The notes below the pieces were generated by a model that did not search any database, was not told where the DNA came from, and saw only the letters and a program-made list of their open reading frames with translations. The translations under genes and the position numbers were made by a program. Positions 1 through 5,980 of a DNA stretch of 6,612 bases are shown here, one piece after another; the stretch's first letter is position 1; each line of letters starts with the position of its first letter. The DNA comes from an uncultured bacterium (GTDB taxonomy: Bacteria > Bacillota > Clostridia > Oscillospirales > Ruminococcaceae). The stretch lies in NCBI GenBank assembly GCA_905215595.1, contig CAJMQZ010000110.1, positions 1 to 6,612 of the forward strand. The letters are read 5' to 3'.

Positions 1-22
1 TCGAGCCTCGTCGGCCGCTCCA
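1..22 (+). tRNA. tRNA 3' end, probably tRNA-Gly (partial)
   Basis: The window opens inside the T loop of a tRNA. Bases 1-4 (TCGA) fit T55-C56-G57-A58. Bases 7-11 (CTCGT) are the 3' half of the T stem, starting with the conserved C61. Bases 12-18 (CGGCCGC) are the 3' half of the acceptor stem, base 19 (T) is the discriminator, and 20-22 is an encoded CCA. Spacing from loop to CCA is exactly canonical. A U73 discriminator with C72, G71 and C70, which implies a 5' end of GCGGCCG, matches bacterial tRNA-Gly identity elements; tRNA-Cys also has U73 but fits less well. The anticodon lies outside the window, so the isoacceptor cannot be named. A terminator follows 5 nt later, so this is the last gene of its transcript. 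Confidence 0.85.
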
Positions 23-27
23 ATACG

Positions 28-69
28 AAGCCATCGTTGATGCAGAAATGCAAAAGCGATGGCTTTTTT
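28..69 (+). terminator. Rho-independent terminator of the tRNA transcript
   Basis: AAGCCATCG (28-36) pairs perfectly with CGATGGCTT (57-65), and the T run 64-69 continues as GTTTTG. The 20-nt loop can fold again: TGCA (41-44) and TGCA (49-52) close a GAAA tetraloop, making a longer two-part hairpin. It begins 5 nt after the tRNA CCA, the expected place for a tRNA-operon terminator. Confidence 0.88.
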
Positions 70-98
70 GTTTTGTGTGGCAATGGCCGGAAATGTCC

Positions 99-131
99 GC
101 AGCGCCGCGCTTCTGTAGAAAGCGGCGCTGC
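99..131. repeat. Perfect 10-bp inverted repeat without T run
   Basis: GCAGCGCCGC (99-108) is the exact reverse complement of GCGGCGCTGC (122-131), with a 13-nt spacer that holds a small TTC/GAA dyad. An outer pair, CGGAAA (88-93) and TTTCCG (141-146), could extend it into a larger branched fold. Neither strand has a T run after the stem, so it is not a standard intrinsic terminator. It lies between two real terminators. Function unknown. Confidence 0.6.
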
Positions 132-163
132 AACTGCCGTTTTCCGTCACGACCCCTCCTGTG

Positions 164-205
164 AAAAAAGGAGAAGCGGAACGCCCGCAGGTGTTCCGCT
201 TCTCC
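164..205 (-). terminator. Rho-independent terminator of the permease gene
   Basis: GGAGAAGCGGAAC (170-182) pairs perfectly over 13 bp with GTTCCGCTTCTCC (193-205), with a 10-nt loop. On the minus strand the stem is followed at once by six U residues (A run 164-169 on the plus strand). No T run follows on the plus strand, so it acts on minus-strand transcription, about 100 nt after the permease stop codon. Confidence 0.92.
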
Positions 206-308
206 GAAATTTAGAATACATTTTCCGCCGACTATGCCCAGAGCAAATGCGGAGGGCGTTTCAAATCATTCTTCTTACAATATAAATACAGCACCACTGC
301 ACGGCGTT

Positions 309-1235
309 TTACATCACCATGGTGATGATCAACGCACACAGCGGCAGGGTGATGATGCTGAGCAGGGTAGTCAGCACCACGCTTCCGGCGGCAAAGTGCT
401 CATCGTGGCCGAACTGCACTGCAAATACCGAGGTGATGGCGGCCGCCGGGCAGCATTCCAGCAGCGTTACCACCTGTGCGGCAGTGCCGTGGAAGCCCAG
501 CACCCCGAATAGCGCCAGCGTAGCCGCCGGGATCAGCAGCATACGCACGGAGGCAAGCTTCCAGATGTGCTTGTCGGTCACGATGCTGCGCACGTCACCG
601 GCGGCGATCAGCATCCCGGTGATGAGCATGGACAGCGGCGTGTTCACCCCGGCCAACAACTCCAGCGGCTGGGTGATCAGGGCAGGCAGCGGGATCTGCA
701 GCAGATAGATGCCCAGCCCCACCACAATGGCATACAGTACCGGGGTGCGCACCAGACTGCGGGCAACCTCTTTTACACTGGAACCTCCGCTGACAAGGCC
801 ATAACCCAGCGTCCACAGCAGGATGTTGAACACGGTAACGTAGGCACTGGCATACAAAAGACCCTCGGAGCCGAACAGCGCCGAAATGAGCGGGAAGCCC
901 ATGTATGCCGCGTTGGAAAAAATGCAGGCAAACCGAAAAATGGGCATCCGGCTGCCGGTCTTGCGTGCCGTGAGCAGCAGGGTGATTACGGTGCCCAGCA
1001 GCACGGACAGGACGCTCATACCAAAAGCCGCCAGCAAATTGCGCAGGATCTGGGCGCTGAACTCCATGCGGTAAGAGTTTACCACCATGGCCGGTACGAT
1101 GATGTACACCAGCAGATTGGAAAGCGCCTGCTTGTTTTCCAGCTTGAGCACGCCGGTTTTGACCGCCACCATGCCTGTGCCGATCAGCAGGAACAAGACC
1201 GCGACCTGCTGCGCGGTGATGAGAGCCAGTTCCAT
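309..1235 (-). CDS. AEC-family (auxin efflux carrier-like) membrane transporter
   Basis: This encodes a 308-residue integral membrane protein of the AEC family (bile/arsenite/riboflavin transporter-like fold). The family is a group of secondary carriers whose known bacterial members export or import organic anions such as malate. The substrate here cannot be read from sequence. About ten hydrophobic segments are visible, roughly at residues 4-24, 36-57, 66-88, 99-121, 127-147, 165-183, 190-213, 225-246, 252-272 and 285-306. Family-type signatures include FSNAAYMGFPL (106-116), NTPLSMLITG (198-207), and a late CCPAAAITSVFA stretch followed by QFGHD (261-278). Length is normal for the family. 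The ATG is preceded by GAGGAGG with a 7-nt spacer. It has its own promoter (1288-1316) and terminator (164-205), so it appears monocistronic although it lies downstream of the nucleoid-protein gene. Confident in family, not in substrate. Confidence 0.93.
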   Translation of the reverse strand: MELALITAQQVAVLFLLIGTGMVAVKTGVLKLENKQALSNLLVYIIVPAMVVNSYRMEFSAQILRNLLAAFGMSVLSVLLGTVITLLLTARKTGSRMPIFRFACIFSNAAYMGFPLISALFGSEGLLYASAYVTVFNILLWTLGYGLVSGGSSVKEVARSLVRTPVLYAIVVGLGIYLLQIPLPALITQPLELLAGVNTPLSMLITGMLIAAGDVRSIVTDKHIWKLASVRMLLIPAATLALFGVLGFHGTAAQVVTLLECCPAAAITSVFAVQFGHDEHFAAGSVVLTTLLSIITLPLCALIITMVM

Positions 1236-1287
1236 AAAATTTCCTCCTCTAAGGTCGTAACGCGTATACTACGAAAGATACAACACT

Positions 1288-1316
1288 GGTATAGCACAAA
1301 ACCCTGCGGATCGCAA
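1288..1316 (-). promoter_or_regulatory. Sigma-A-type promoter of the permease gene
   Basis: On the minus strand a -35 TTGCGA (plus 1311-1316) is followed after exactly 17 nt by -10 TATACC (plus 1288-1293), with an extended -10 TGC just before it. Transcription would start near 1281, giving a leader of about 45 nt that carries the strong ribosome binding site. The -35 element lies in the loop of the upstream gene's terminator (1298-1334). Confidence 0.72.
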
Positions 1317-1334
1317 GGCTAAACGCAGGGTTTT
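1298..1334 (-). terminator. Terminator of the nucleoid-protein gene
   Basis: AAAACCCTGCG (1298-1308) is the exact reverse complement of CGCAGGGTTTT (1324-1334), an 11-bp stem with a 15-nt loop. It sits 21 nt after the minus-strand stop codon at 1356. Read on the minus strand, the GC stem ends in four U residues, a short but usable tract. The dyad is symmetric and could also act on the plus strand, but no plus-strand gene precedes it. It overlaps the permease promoter. Confidence 0.68.
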
Positions 1335-1355
1335 GCAAGATTTTGCAGTTACAGC

Positions 1356-2345
1356 TTACAAAATGACATTTTTGATCAGCAGGGAAATGCTGCCGTCATC
1401 GGCGTGCAGGAATTCTACCTCGGATTCGGCGTTCAACAGCTCAGTGGGGATCTTTACCTCAATGCCGTTGGCGGTGCGCAGGCTGCGACTCTCCATCCGG
1501 CGGATGCGGGCAGGGGTCACGGTCACCGGCTGGGCGGCGCTGTCAATGACATCGCTCTTTTCCACATAGTCGTCAAAGGGCACGGCGGCGAGAGGATATT
1601 CCTCTTCCAGCTGCTGGCGCACCTGCTGGATGGACACCTGATTGTCGTTGTCGGCGGCCTGATTGGCGATCATCATGGCCACCTGTGCCTCCACATGGGG
1701 CGTTTCGGCGTAGTTTTCCTGCACAGCCTGCACGGCGGCTTCCTGAATGGCCTGCAGTTTTTTCTTTTCCGGCTGAGCGGTGGTGTACTGGAACACCACG
1801 GTGGAGAGATAAAACTCCTTGTGGCCGTCAATATCGTACTTCTTTTCCAGCAGACGCATGGAGTAATCGGTCAGGTCTACCAGTGCGCCCTCCTCTACCT
1901 TGCCGCTCTGGGTGGGCAGGCAGGCGCGCTGCTGGATGATGGAGTTCACCGGTGCACCCTCTACGGTCTCCGTGTAGTGGGTGTAACCGTTTTTGTAGTT
2001 CAGCTTCAGAATGCCCAGCCACGGCGCACCGTCCCGGGTAAAATCCACCACGGCAAGGTCTGCCCCGGGGATGGTGGTGTGGGCGTGCATATAGTCGAAC
2101 AACACCCCGGCAATGCGGCAGGAAAGATCCACAAAGTCCTGATTGTGCTCCAGTTCATTTTTAAAGGCCGAATCCGGCAGCGGGCGGCACTGGCGGATGT
2201 CGTCGCTGGCCAGCAGCTTTTCAATGTGATTTTGCAGGTAGGCGTTCTTTTCGGCTGTCAGCTCCATGGGCCCGCCGCTGAGCACCGGCGCATCCATGGT
2301 GGTATCCAGAACGTGCAGAATGGCCTGATGAATGATGATCTCCAT
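1356..2345 (-). CDS. NA37/YejK-like nucleoid-associated protein
   Basis: This 329-residue soluble protein resembles the 37-kDa nucleoid-associated protein family (YejK/NdpA, NA37 domain), whose E. coli member co-purifies with the nucleoid. Its molecular role in Clostridia is poorly known. Family-like features are the N-terminal IHQAILHVLD (5-14), an acidic-helical segment at 30-90, the core LGILKLNYKNGYTH (110-123), NSIIQQRACLP (134-144) with KVEEGALVDL (149-158), EKKYDIDG (167-174) and the FYLST strand (178-182). A Gln/Glu/Ala-rich helical stretch follows at about 194-250, with a C-terminal region ending in LLIKNVIL. No signal peptide or membrane segment is seen. The ATG is preceded by GAGGAG with a 5-nt spacer. 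It has its own extended -10 promoter and is transcribed divergently from recD2, which fits a chromosome-maintenance role. Family assignment is by recalled similarity. Confidence 0.85.
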   Translation of the reverse strand: MEIIIHQAILHVLDTTMDAPVLSGGPMELTAEKNAYLQNHIEKLLASDDIRQCRPLPDSAFKNELEHNQDFVDLSCRIAGVLFDYMHAHTTIPGADLAVVDFTRDGAPWLGILKLNYKNGYTHYTETVEGAPVNSIIQQRACLPTQSGKVEEGALVDLTDYSMRLLEKKYDIDGHKEFYLSTVVFQYTTAQPEKKKLQAIQEAAVQAVQENYAETPHVEAQVAMMIANQAADNDNQVSIQQVRQQLEEEYPLAAVPFDDYVEKSDVIDSAAQPVTVTPARIRRMESRSLRTANGIEVKIPTELLNAESEVEFLHADDGSISLLIKNVIL

Positions 2346-2381
2346 TGTTGCTCCTCATTTCGTGACGTAGTGTTTGCGCCC

Positions 2382-2390
2382 AGTATAGCA
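2382..2390 (-). promoter_or_regulatory. Extended -10 promoter of the nucleoid-protein gene
   Basis: The minus strand reads TGCTATACT (plus 2382-2390), an extended -10 element with a near-consensus hexamer. At 16-18 nt upstream no good -35 hexamer is present, as expected for extended -10 promoters. Start would be near 2375, giving a leader of about 30 nt. The 11-mer GTATAGCACAA (2383-2393) also occurs in the permease promoter (1289-1299). Confidence 0.55.
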
Positions 2391-2441
2391 CAACCGCCGG
2401 AAAAAGGCGAGAGCCGCCCGGGGATTTTGCGGATTCTACAA

Positions 2442-2470
2442 TTTACAAATCCCGACAAAAGGGCTATACT
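2442..2470 (+). promoter_or_regulatory. Sigma-A-type promoter of recD2
   Basis: TTTACA (2442-2447) and TATACT (2465-2470) are separated by exactly 17 nt. A second -10-like hexamer, TATAAT (2471-2476), follows directly but would have a 23-nt spacer. Transcription should start near 2477, leaving a leader of only about 25 nt. This also argues against a translation start at the in-frame GTG at 2481. Confidence 0.78.
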
Positions 2471-2487
2471 TATAATATCTGTGCAAA

Positions 2488-2493
2488 AGGAGG
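2488..2493 (+). promoter_or_regulatory. Ribosome binding site that fixes the recD2 start
   Basis: AGGAGG lies 8 nt before the GTG at 2502. The in-frame GTGs at 2481 and 2493 lie upstream of or overlap this site and cannot be served by it, so 2502 is the supported start. Confidence 0.82.
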
Positions 2494-2501
2494 TGGAGCT
2501 G

Positions 2502-4733
2502 GTGGACGAGCAGCTGGAACAGCTCGAAGGCGTCGTGGAGGATATCATCTACGAGAACGAAGATAACGGCTATGTGGTGTTCGAGATCTCCGGCGGCGGG
2601 GTACTCACGGTAGTCTGCGGCATTGTAGGCGAGCTGCACGCAGGGGAAAGCGTCGTCTGCCGCGGCCGGTACGAAAACCATGCCACCTATGGCCGCCAGT
2701 TCCACGCGCAGGAATGCGAGACCGATATGCCCAAGGATCTGGAAGCGGTGTACGCCTTTCTGGCCAGCCGTTCTCTGCCGTATATCGGCGCAAAAACTGC
2801 GGATAAGATCATTGATATGTTCGGGGCTGAAGCGCTGGAGGTTATCGCCAACGACCCCGCCCGGCTGACCAAGATTCCAGGCATCTCGCCAGATAAAGCC
2901 GACCGCATCCAGCAGGAGTTCAAGCGGATGTTCGGCATGCGGGAGCTCATCGCCTATCTGGCGCAGTTCGAGATCAGTCCCCGCAAGGCCATGGAGGTGT
3001 TCAAGGCCTTTGGCGTGGGGGCAATGCAGGCTATTGCGTCCAACCCCTATCTGCTGTGCGGCGAGCCGCTGCAGCTGGATTTCCGCCACGCGGACAGCAT
3101 CGCCCAGTATTACCACATGGAAGGGGACTGCGCCCAGCGGCTGGAGGCTGCCCTGCTGCGCACTTTGCGCCATAATGCGGGCAACGGCCACACCTGCCTG
3201 CCCCGGGCACAGCTGCTGGCCACTGCCTCCAACTTCATCCATCAGCCGCCGGAAAAGCTGGCCCGTGCACTGGATCATTGCATCGAAACGGAAGAACTGT
3301 GCGTGAAAATGTTCGATGCGGTACCTTATATTTACCTGCCGGATCTGTTGTCTGCGGAGCAGGACATTGCCGACCGGCTGAATCTGCTGGCAAAGCGCGG
3401 CAAGAATACCGTCCGGGATCTGGATAAAAACATCCAGATCTTAGAGTTGACGCAGGGCTTTGCCTACGCCCCCCTGCAAAGGGAAGCCATCCGCAAGGCC
3501 ATGACCGAGAACTGCCTTGTGCTCACCGGCGGCCCCGGCACCGGCAAGACCACCACCGTCAACGCCATTTTGCAGCTGCTGGAAAATCAGGCCGAGCGGG
3601 TGGCGCTGTGTGCCCCCACCGGCCGTGCCGCCAAGCGGCTCAGCGAGCTGACCGGCCGCAAGGCCAGCACCATCCACCGTCTGTTGGAGGTGGACTACAC
3701 CGGCGGCGTGGTCAGCTTTATCCACAACGACAAAAACCTGCTCAAGTGTGACGTGGTCATTCTGGACGAGATGAGCATGGTGGACGTCAAGCTGTTTCAG
3801 GCGCTCATTGCGGCGCTGCGCTACACCTGCCGTATTATTATGGTAGGCGATGCCGACCAGCTGCCCAGTGTAGGCGCGGGCAACATCCTCAGCGAGGTCA
3901 TCCGCTCCGGCTGCGTGCCCACCGTCTGCCTGAACGAGATCTTCCGGCAGGCAAAACGCAGTCTCATCGTGGAAAACGCGCACCATATCATCTCCGGCGA
4001 GCCATTGCAAAAGGGCAGCAAAACCGACGACTTCTTCTTTCTGGAGACCGACGGCGAGGCTGCGCAGCGTCTGGTGTGCGACCTTGTTACAACCCGGTTG
4101 CCCCGGAGCTACGGCTTTGACCCCATCCGGGATATTCAGGTGCTGTGCCCCACAAAGCTTGGCCCCACCGGCACGCAGGCGCTGAATGTGGAGTTGCAGA
4201 ACCTGCTCAACCCGCCTCAGAAGGGTAAACCTCAGCTGCAAAGCGCCGCCCGGGTGTTCCGGGTGGGGGACAAGGTGATGCAGGTGCGCAACAACTACGA
4301 GATCGTCTGGAACCGCATCGGCGGTGAGCAGGGCGTAGGTGCCTACAACGGCGATATCGGCATCGTGGAAAGCATCAACCTGCGGGAGCGCTCCATGGTG
4401 GTGCGTATGGACGACCGGCGGCTGCTCTACCCGGCGGAAAACCTGAACGAGCTGGAGATCGCCTACGCCATCACGGTGCACAAAAGTCAGGGCAGTGAGT
4501 TCCCGGCGGTGATCCTGCCGGTGGCGCAGGTGCCGCCAAGGCTGTGCTACCGCAACCTGTTCTACACCGGTGTCACCCGCGCGCGCAGGCTGTGCGTTGT
4601 GGCGGGCCGCAGGGATGTGGTGAACAGCATGATGAGCAACATCCGGCAGAATCTGCGTTACAGCGGCCTGTGCGCCCTGCTGCAGGCCGGACAGCCGCTG
4701 GAGCAGCTCAGCACAGAAGGGGAAAGCCCCTGA
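2502..4733 (+). CDS. recD2: RecD2 (YrrC-like) ATP-dependent DNA helicase
   Basis: This encodes a 743-residue superfamily 1B helicase of the RecD2 type, the stand-alone RecD found in bacteria without its own RecBC partners. Characterised members unwind DNA 5'-3' and act in repair and replication-fork maintenance. In order: an N-terminal OB-like region (about 1-80); a helix-hairpin-helix region (about 94-140, with KIPGI near 124-128); a helical segment; then the motor. Walker A is GGPGTGKTT (343-351, K349), motif II is LDEMSMVD around D422-E423, motif III is GDADQLPSVG (449-458), and motif IV is IFRQ with R482. Late motifs are VHKSQGSEF (659-667) and YTGVTRAR (688-695, R693). All catalytic residues are intact and the length is typical. 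The GTG start is set by AGGAGG 8 nt upstream. The frame ends in tandem stops TGA-TAA. The frame stays open far upstream, antisense to the nucleoid gene, but that extension is not coding. Confidence 0.97.
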   Translation: MDEQLEQLEGVVEDIIYENEDNGYVVFEISGGGVLTVVCGIVGELHAGESVVCRGRYENHATYGRQFHAQECETDMPKDLEAVYAFLASRSLPYIGAKTADKIIDMFGAEALEVIANDPARLTKIPGISPDKADRIQQEFKRMFGMRELIAYLAQFEISPRKAMEVFKAFGVGAMQAIASNPYLLCGEPLQLDFRHADSIAQYYHMEGDCAQRLEAALLRTLRHNAGNGHTCLPRAQLLATASNFIHQPPEKLARALDHCIETEELCVKMFDAVPYIYLPDLLSAEQDIADRLNLLAKRGKNTVRDLDKNIQILELTQGFAYAPLQREAIRKAMTENCLVLTGGPGTGKTTTVNAILQLLENQAERVALCAPTGRAAKRLSELTGRKASTIHRLLEVDYTGGVVSFIHNDKNLLKCDVVILDEMSMVDVKLFQALIAALRYTCRIIMVGDADQLPSVGAGNILSEVIRSGCVPTVCLNEIFRQAKRSLIVENAHHIISGEPLQKGSKTDDFFFLETDGEAAQRLVCDLVTTRLPRSYGFDPIRDIQVLCPTKLGPTGTQALNVELQNLLNPPQKGKPQLQSAARVFRVGDKVMQVRNNYEIVWNRIGGEQGVGAYNGDIGIVESINLRERSMVVRMDDRRLLYPAENLNELEIAYAITVHKSQGSEFPAVILPVAQVPPRLCYRNLFYTGVTRARRLCVVAGRRDVVNSMMSNIRQNLRYSGLCALLQAGQPLEQLSTEGESP

Positions 4734-4750
4734 TAAAACCGCGCAGAACA

Positions 4751-4778
4751 GCGGCAAAGCTTGTATACTTTTTGCCGC
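4751..4778. repeat. Inverted repeat upstream of the mreB-like gene
   Basis: GCGGCAAA (4751-4758) is the exact reverse complement of TTTGCCGC (4771-4778), with a 12-nt spacer containing a second TATACT (4764-4769). It starts 17 nt after the recD2 stop. No T run follows on either strand, so it is a poor intrinsic terminator. Its right arm ends just before the extended -10 promoter, so it could be an operator. Function is inferred only. Confidence 0.5.
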
Positions 4779-4783
4779 AACTA

Positions 4784-4792
4784 TGTTATACT
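4784..4792 (+). promoter_or_regulatory. Extended -10 promoter of the mreB-like gene
   Basis: TGTTATACT (4784-4792) is an extended -10 element. No good -35 lies 16-18 nt upstream; TTGTAT (4761-4766) would need a 20-nt spacer. Start near 4799 gives a leader of about 74 nt. That leader contains a GC-rich hairpin, GCCCGC (4812-4817) with GCGGGC (4822-4827) around a CGCT loop. Confidence 0.55.
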
Positions 4793-4872
4793 AAAGCAGT
4801 CTTTGTTTTTTGCCCGCCGCTGCGGGCGTTACATACATGATAGAGGAACGCAGAGAAAGGATTCAGGCAATT

Positions 4873-5898
4873 ATGGCACAGAATGATATCGGCATCGACC
4901 TTGGTACTACTACCATCATCATCGCGCAGGAGGGCAAGGGCGTGGTGCTCAATCAGCCCAGCGTTGTGGCGATGGATACCCGCAAGAACACCGTGCTGGA
5001 AGCCGGCGATAAAGCACTGGCCATGGTGGGACGCACGCCCAACTATATCTCCGCTATCTTCCCGCTGAAGGATGGCGTCATCAGTGACCACACCATGACC
5101 CGGGAGCTGATCTGCCGCTTTGTCAAGCAGGTGTACAGCTCCCATATGGTCAAGCCCCGGGTGGCCGTGTGCGTGCCTGCCGCCATCACCGGCATTGAGA
5201 GCGACGCCGTGGTGGAGGCCGTGGTGGCCGCCGGTGCCCGTCAGGTGTACCTCATCGACGAGCCCATCGCCGCCGCCCTCGGCTCCGGCATCGACATCAC
5301 CCAGCCGGACGGCCGCATGATCATCGACATCGGCGGCGGCACCACCGACATCGCCGTGCTGAGCCTGGGCGGCAAGGTCAAGGCCACCAGCGTGCGGGTG
5401 GCCGGCAACCACTACGATGAGGAGATCCTCAAGCATGTGCGCAACAAGTACAGCATCGCCATCGGCCAGCGCACCGCCGAGGAGCTGAAAAAGCATGTGG
5501 CCTGCTGCCCGCAAAAGACCGATTTCCACGAGACCATGGAGATCAAGGGCCGCAGCCTGCTCACCGGCCTGCCGGTGCGCGTGAACGTGTCCACCGATGA
5601 CCTGTACGAGCCGGTGATGATGCTCAGCGAGCAGATCGGCACGGCGGCTCACCAGGTGCTGGAAAAGACCCCTCCGGAGCTGGCCGGTGACATCTACCGC
5701 AACGGCGTCATGCTCACCGGCGGCGGTGCCCAGCTGCACGGCCTGACCGAGTATCTGGCCCAGGAGCTGAAGGTGGAAGTGACCGTCTCGCCCGACCCCG
5801 TCAACTGCGTGGCCCTGGGCACGGCCATGAGCCTTGGCATCGGCGACAAGCTGGAGACCGGCTTCACCGACGCCACCCCGCGTATCGGCCGCCGGTAA
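4873..5898 (+). CDS. mreB: MreB/Mbl-family bacterial actin (rod-shape determination)
   Basis: This 341-residue actin-fold ATPase belongs to the MreB/Mbl family, which forms membrane-bound filaments that guide side-wall peptidoglycan synthesis. Visible motifs are phosphate-1 DIGIDLGTTT (5-14), GRTP (53-56), LKDGVISD (65-72), connect-1 EPIAAALGSG (130-139), phosphate-2 DIGGGTTD (152-159), GQRTAEELK (198-206), the adenosine motif LTGGGAQLHGL (281-291) and connect-2 CVALGTAMSLG (312-322). The ATG at 4873 gives MAQNDIGIDLGT, the usual family N-terminus. An in-frame ATG at 4837 and a TTG at 4810 would add 12 or 21 residues but have no ribosome binding site, while an AAGGA lies 11 nt before 4873, a long spacer. 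The phosphate-1 loop reads GTTT where MreB and Mbl usually have GTAN. No mreC or mreD follows, so this may be a paralogue or Mbl-like copy. The family call is firm; MreB versus Mbl is open. Confidence 0.92.
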   Translation: MAQNDIGIDLGTTTIIIAQEGKGVVLNQPSVVAMDTRKNTVLEAGDKALAMVGRTPNYISAIFPLKDGVISDHTMTRELICRFVKQVYSSHMVKPRVAVCVPAAITGIESDAVVEAVVAAGARQVYLIDEPIAAALGSGIDITQPDGRMIIDIGGGTTDIAVLSLGGKVKATSVRVAGNHYDEEILKHVRNKYSIAIGQRTAEELKKHVACCPQKTDFHETMEIKGRSLLTGLPVRVNVSTDDLYEPVMMLSEQIGTAAHQVLEKTPPELAGDIYRNGVMLTGGGAQLHGLTEYLAQELKVEVTVSPDPVNCVALGTAMSLGIGDKLETGFTDATPRIGRR

Positions 5899-5935
5899 GA
5901 ATGTTGCGGGAAAAAAGAAAATTTGTCCATTTTTG

Positions 5936-5964
5936 TTGAATTAAATGGGAAAATAAGGTATACT
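5936..5964 (+). promoter_or_regulatory. Sigma-A-type promoter of the decarboxylase operon
   Basis: TTGAAT (5936-5941) and TATACT (5959-5964) are separated by exactly 17 nt within an AT-rich segment, a clear contrast to the GC-rich genes on each side. Transcription would start near 5971, giving a leader of about 65 nt. No terminator for the preceding mreB-like gene is visible in 5899-5935, so read-through into this operon is possible. Confidence 0.85.
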
Positions 5965-5980
5965 ATTCCCAAATCGTGTT

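Larger units (their letters stand above)
70..308. other. Intergenic region without a supported gene
   Basis: No convincing coding sequence is seen on either strand. Short open frames here lack ribosome binding sites and resemble no family I know. Contents from left to right are an isolated inverted repeat (99-131), the minus-strand terminator of the permease gene (164-205), and about 100 nt (206-308) forming the 3' untranslated part of that transcript. The last segment is AT-richer than the genes and contains a weak plus-strand promoter-like pair (259-286). Confidence 0.6.

Noticed and set aside
1..69. tRNA 3' end as a possible integration (att) site
   Set aside because: tRNA 3' ends are common integration targets, but no integrase, direct repeat of the tRNA end or mobile gene is visible in the window.
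37..512. Short plus-strand frames (82 and 92 codons) in the left gap and permease 3' end
   Set aside because: They run through the tRNA terminator hairpin, the inverted repeat and the permease terminator, and have no ribosome binding site or recognisable product.
1264..1270. TATACT-like element on the plus strand in the permease leader
   Set aside because: GTATAC is a palindrome, so a -10 match appears on both strands. No -35 lies upstream on the plus strand, and there is no plus-strand gene to serve.
567..1322. Plus-strand open frame of 251 codons across the permease gene
   Set aside because: It is Gln/His-rich, has no family resemblance, and is antisense to a clear ten-helix membrane protein with a strong ribosome binding site.
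1404..2501. In-frame upstream extension of recD2, which would give a 1109-residue protein
   Set aside because: The extension is antisense to the well-supported nucleoid-protein gene, has no helicase-like sequence, and lies upstream of the recD2 promoter and ribosome binding site. The open frame is a by-product of GC-rich codon use.
3441..4757. Minus-strand open frame of 438 codons across recD2
   Set aside because: It is a mirror of the helicase reading frame, rich in His, Val, Gln and Ala, with no recognisable motif; the plus strand carries all helicase motifs.
4786..5739. Minus-strand open frame of 317 codons across the mreB-like gene
   Set aside because: It has repetitive His/Asp/Gly/Ala composition typical of antisense frames in GC-rich genes, and the plus strand has intact actin motifs.
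5899..5935. Possible terminator after the mreB-like gene
   Set aside because: The segment has A and T runs but no stable GC stem, so no intrinsic terminator can be supported.
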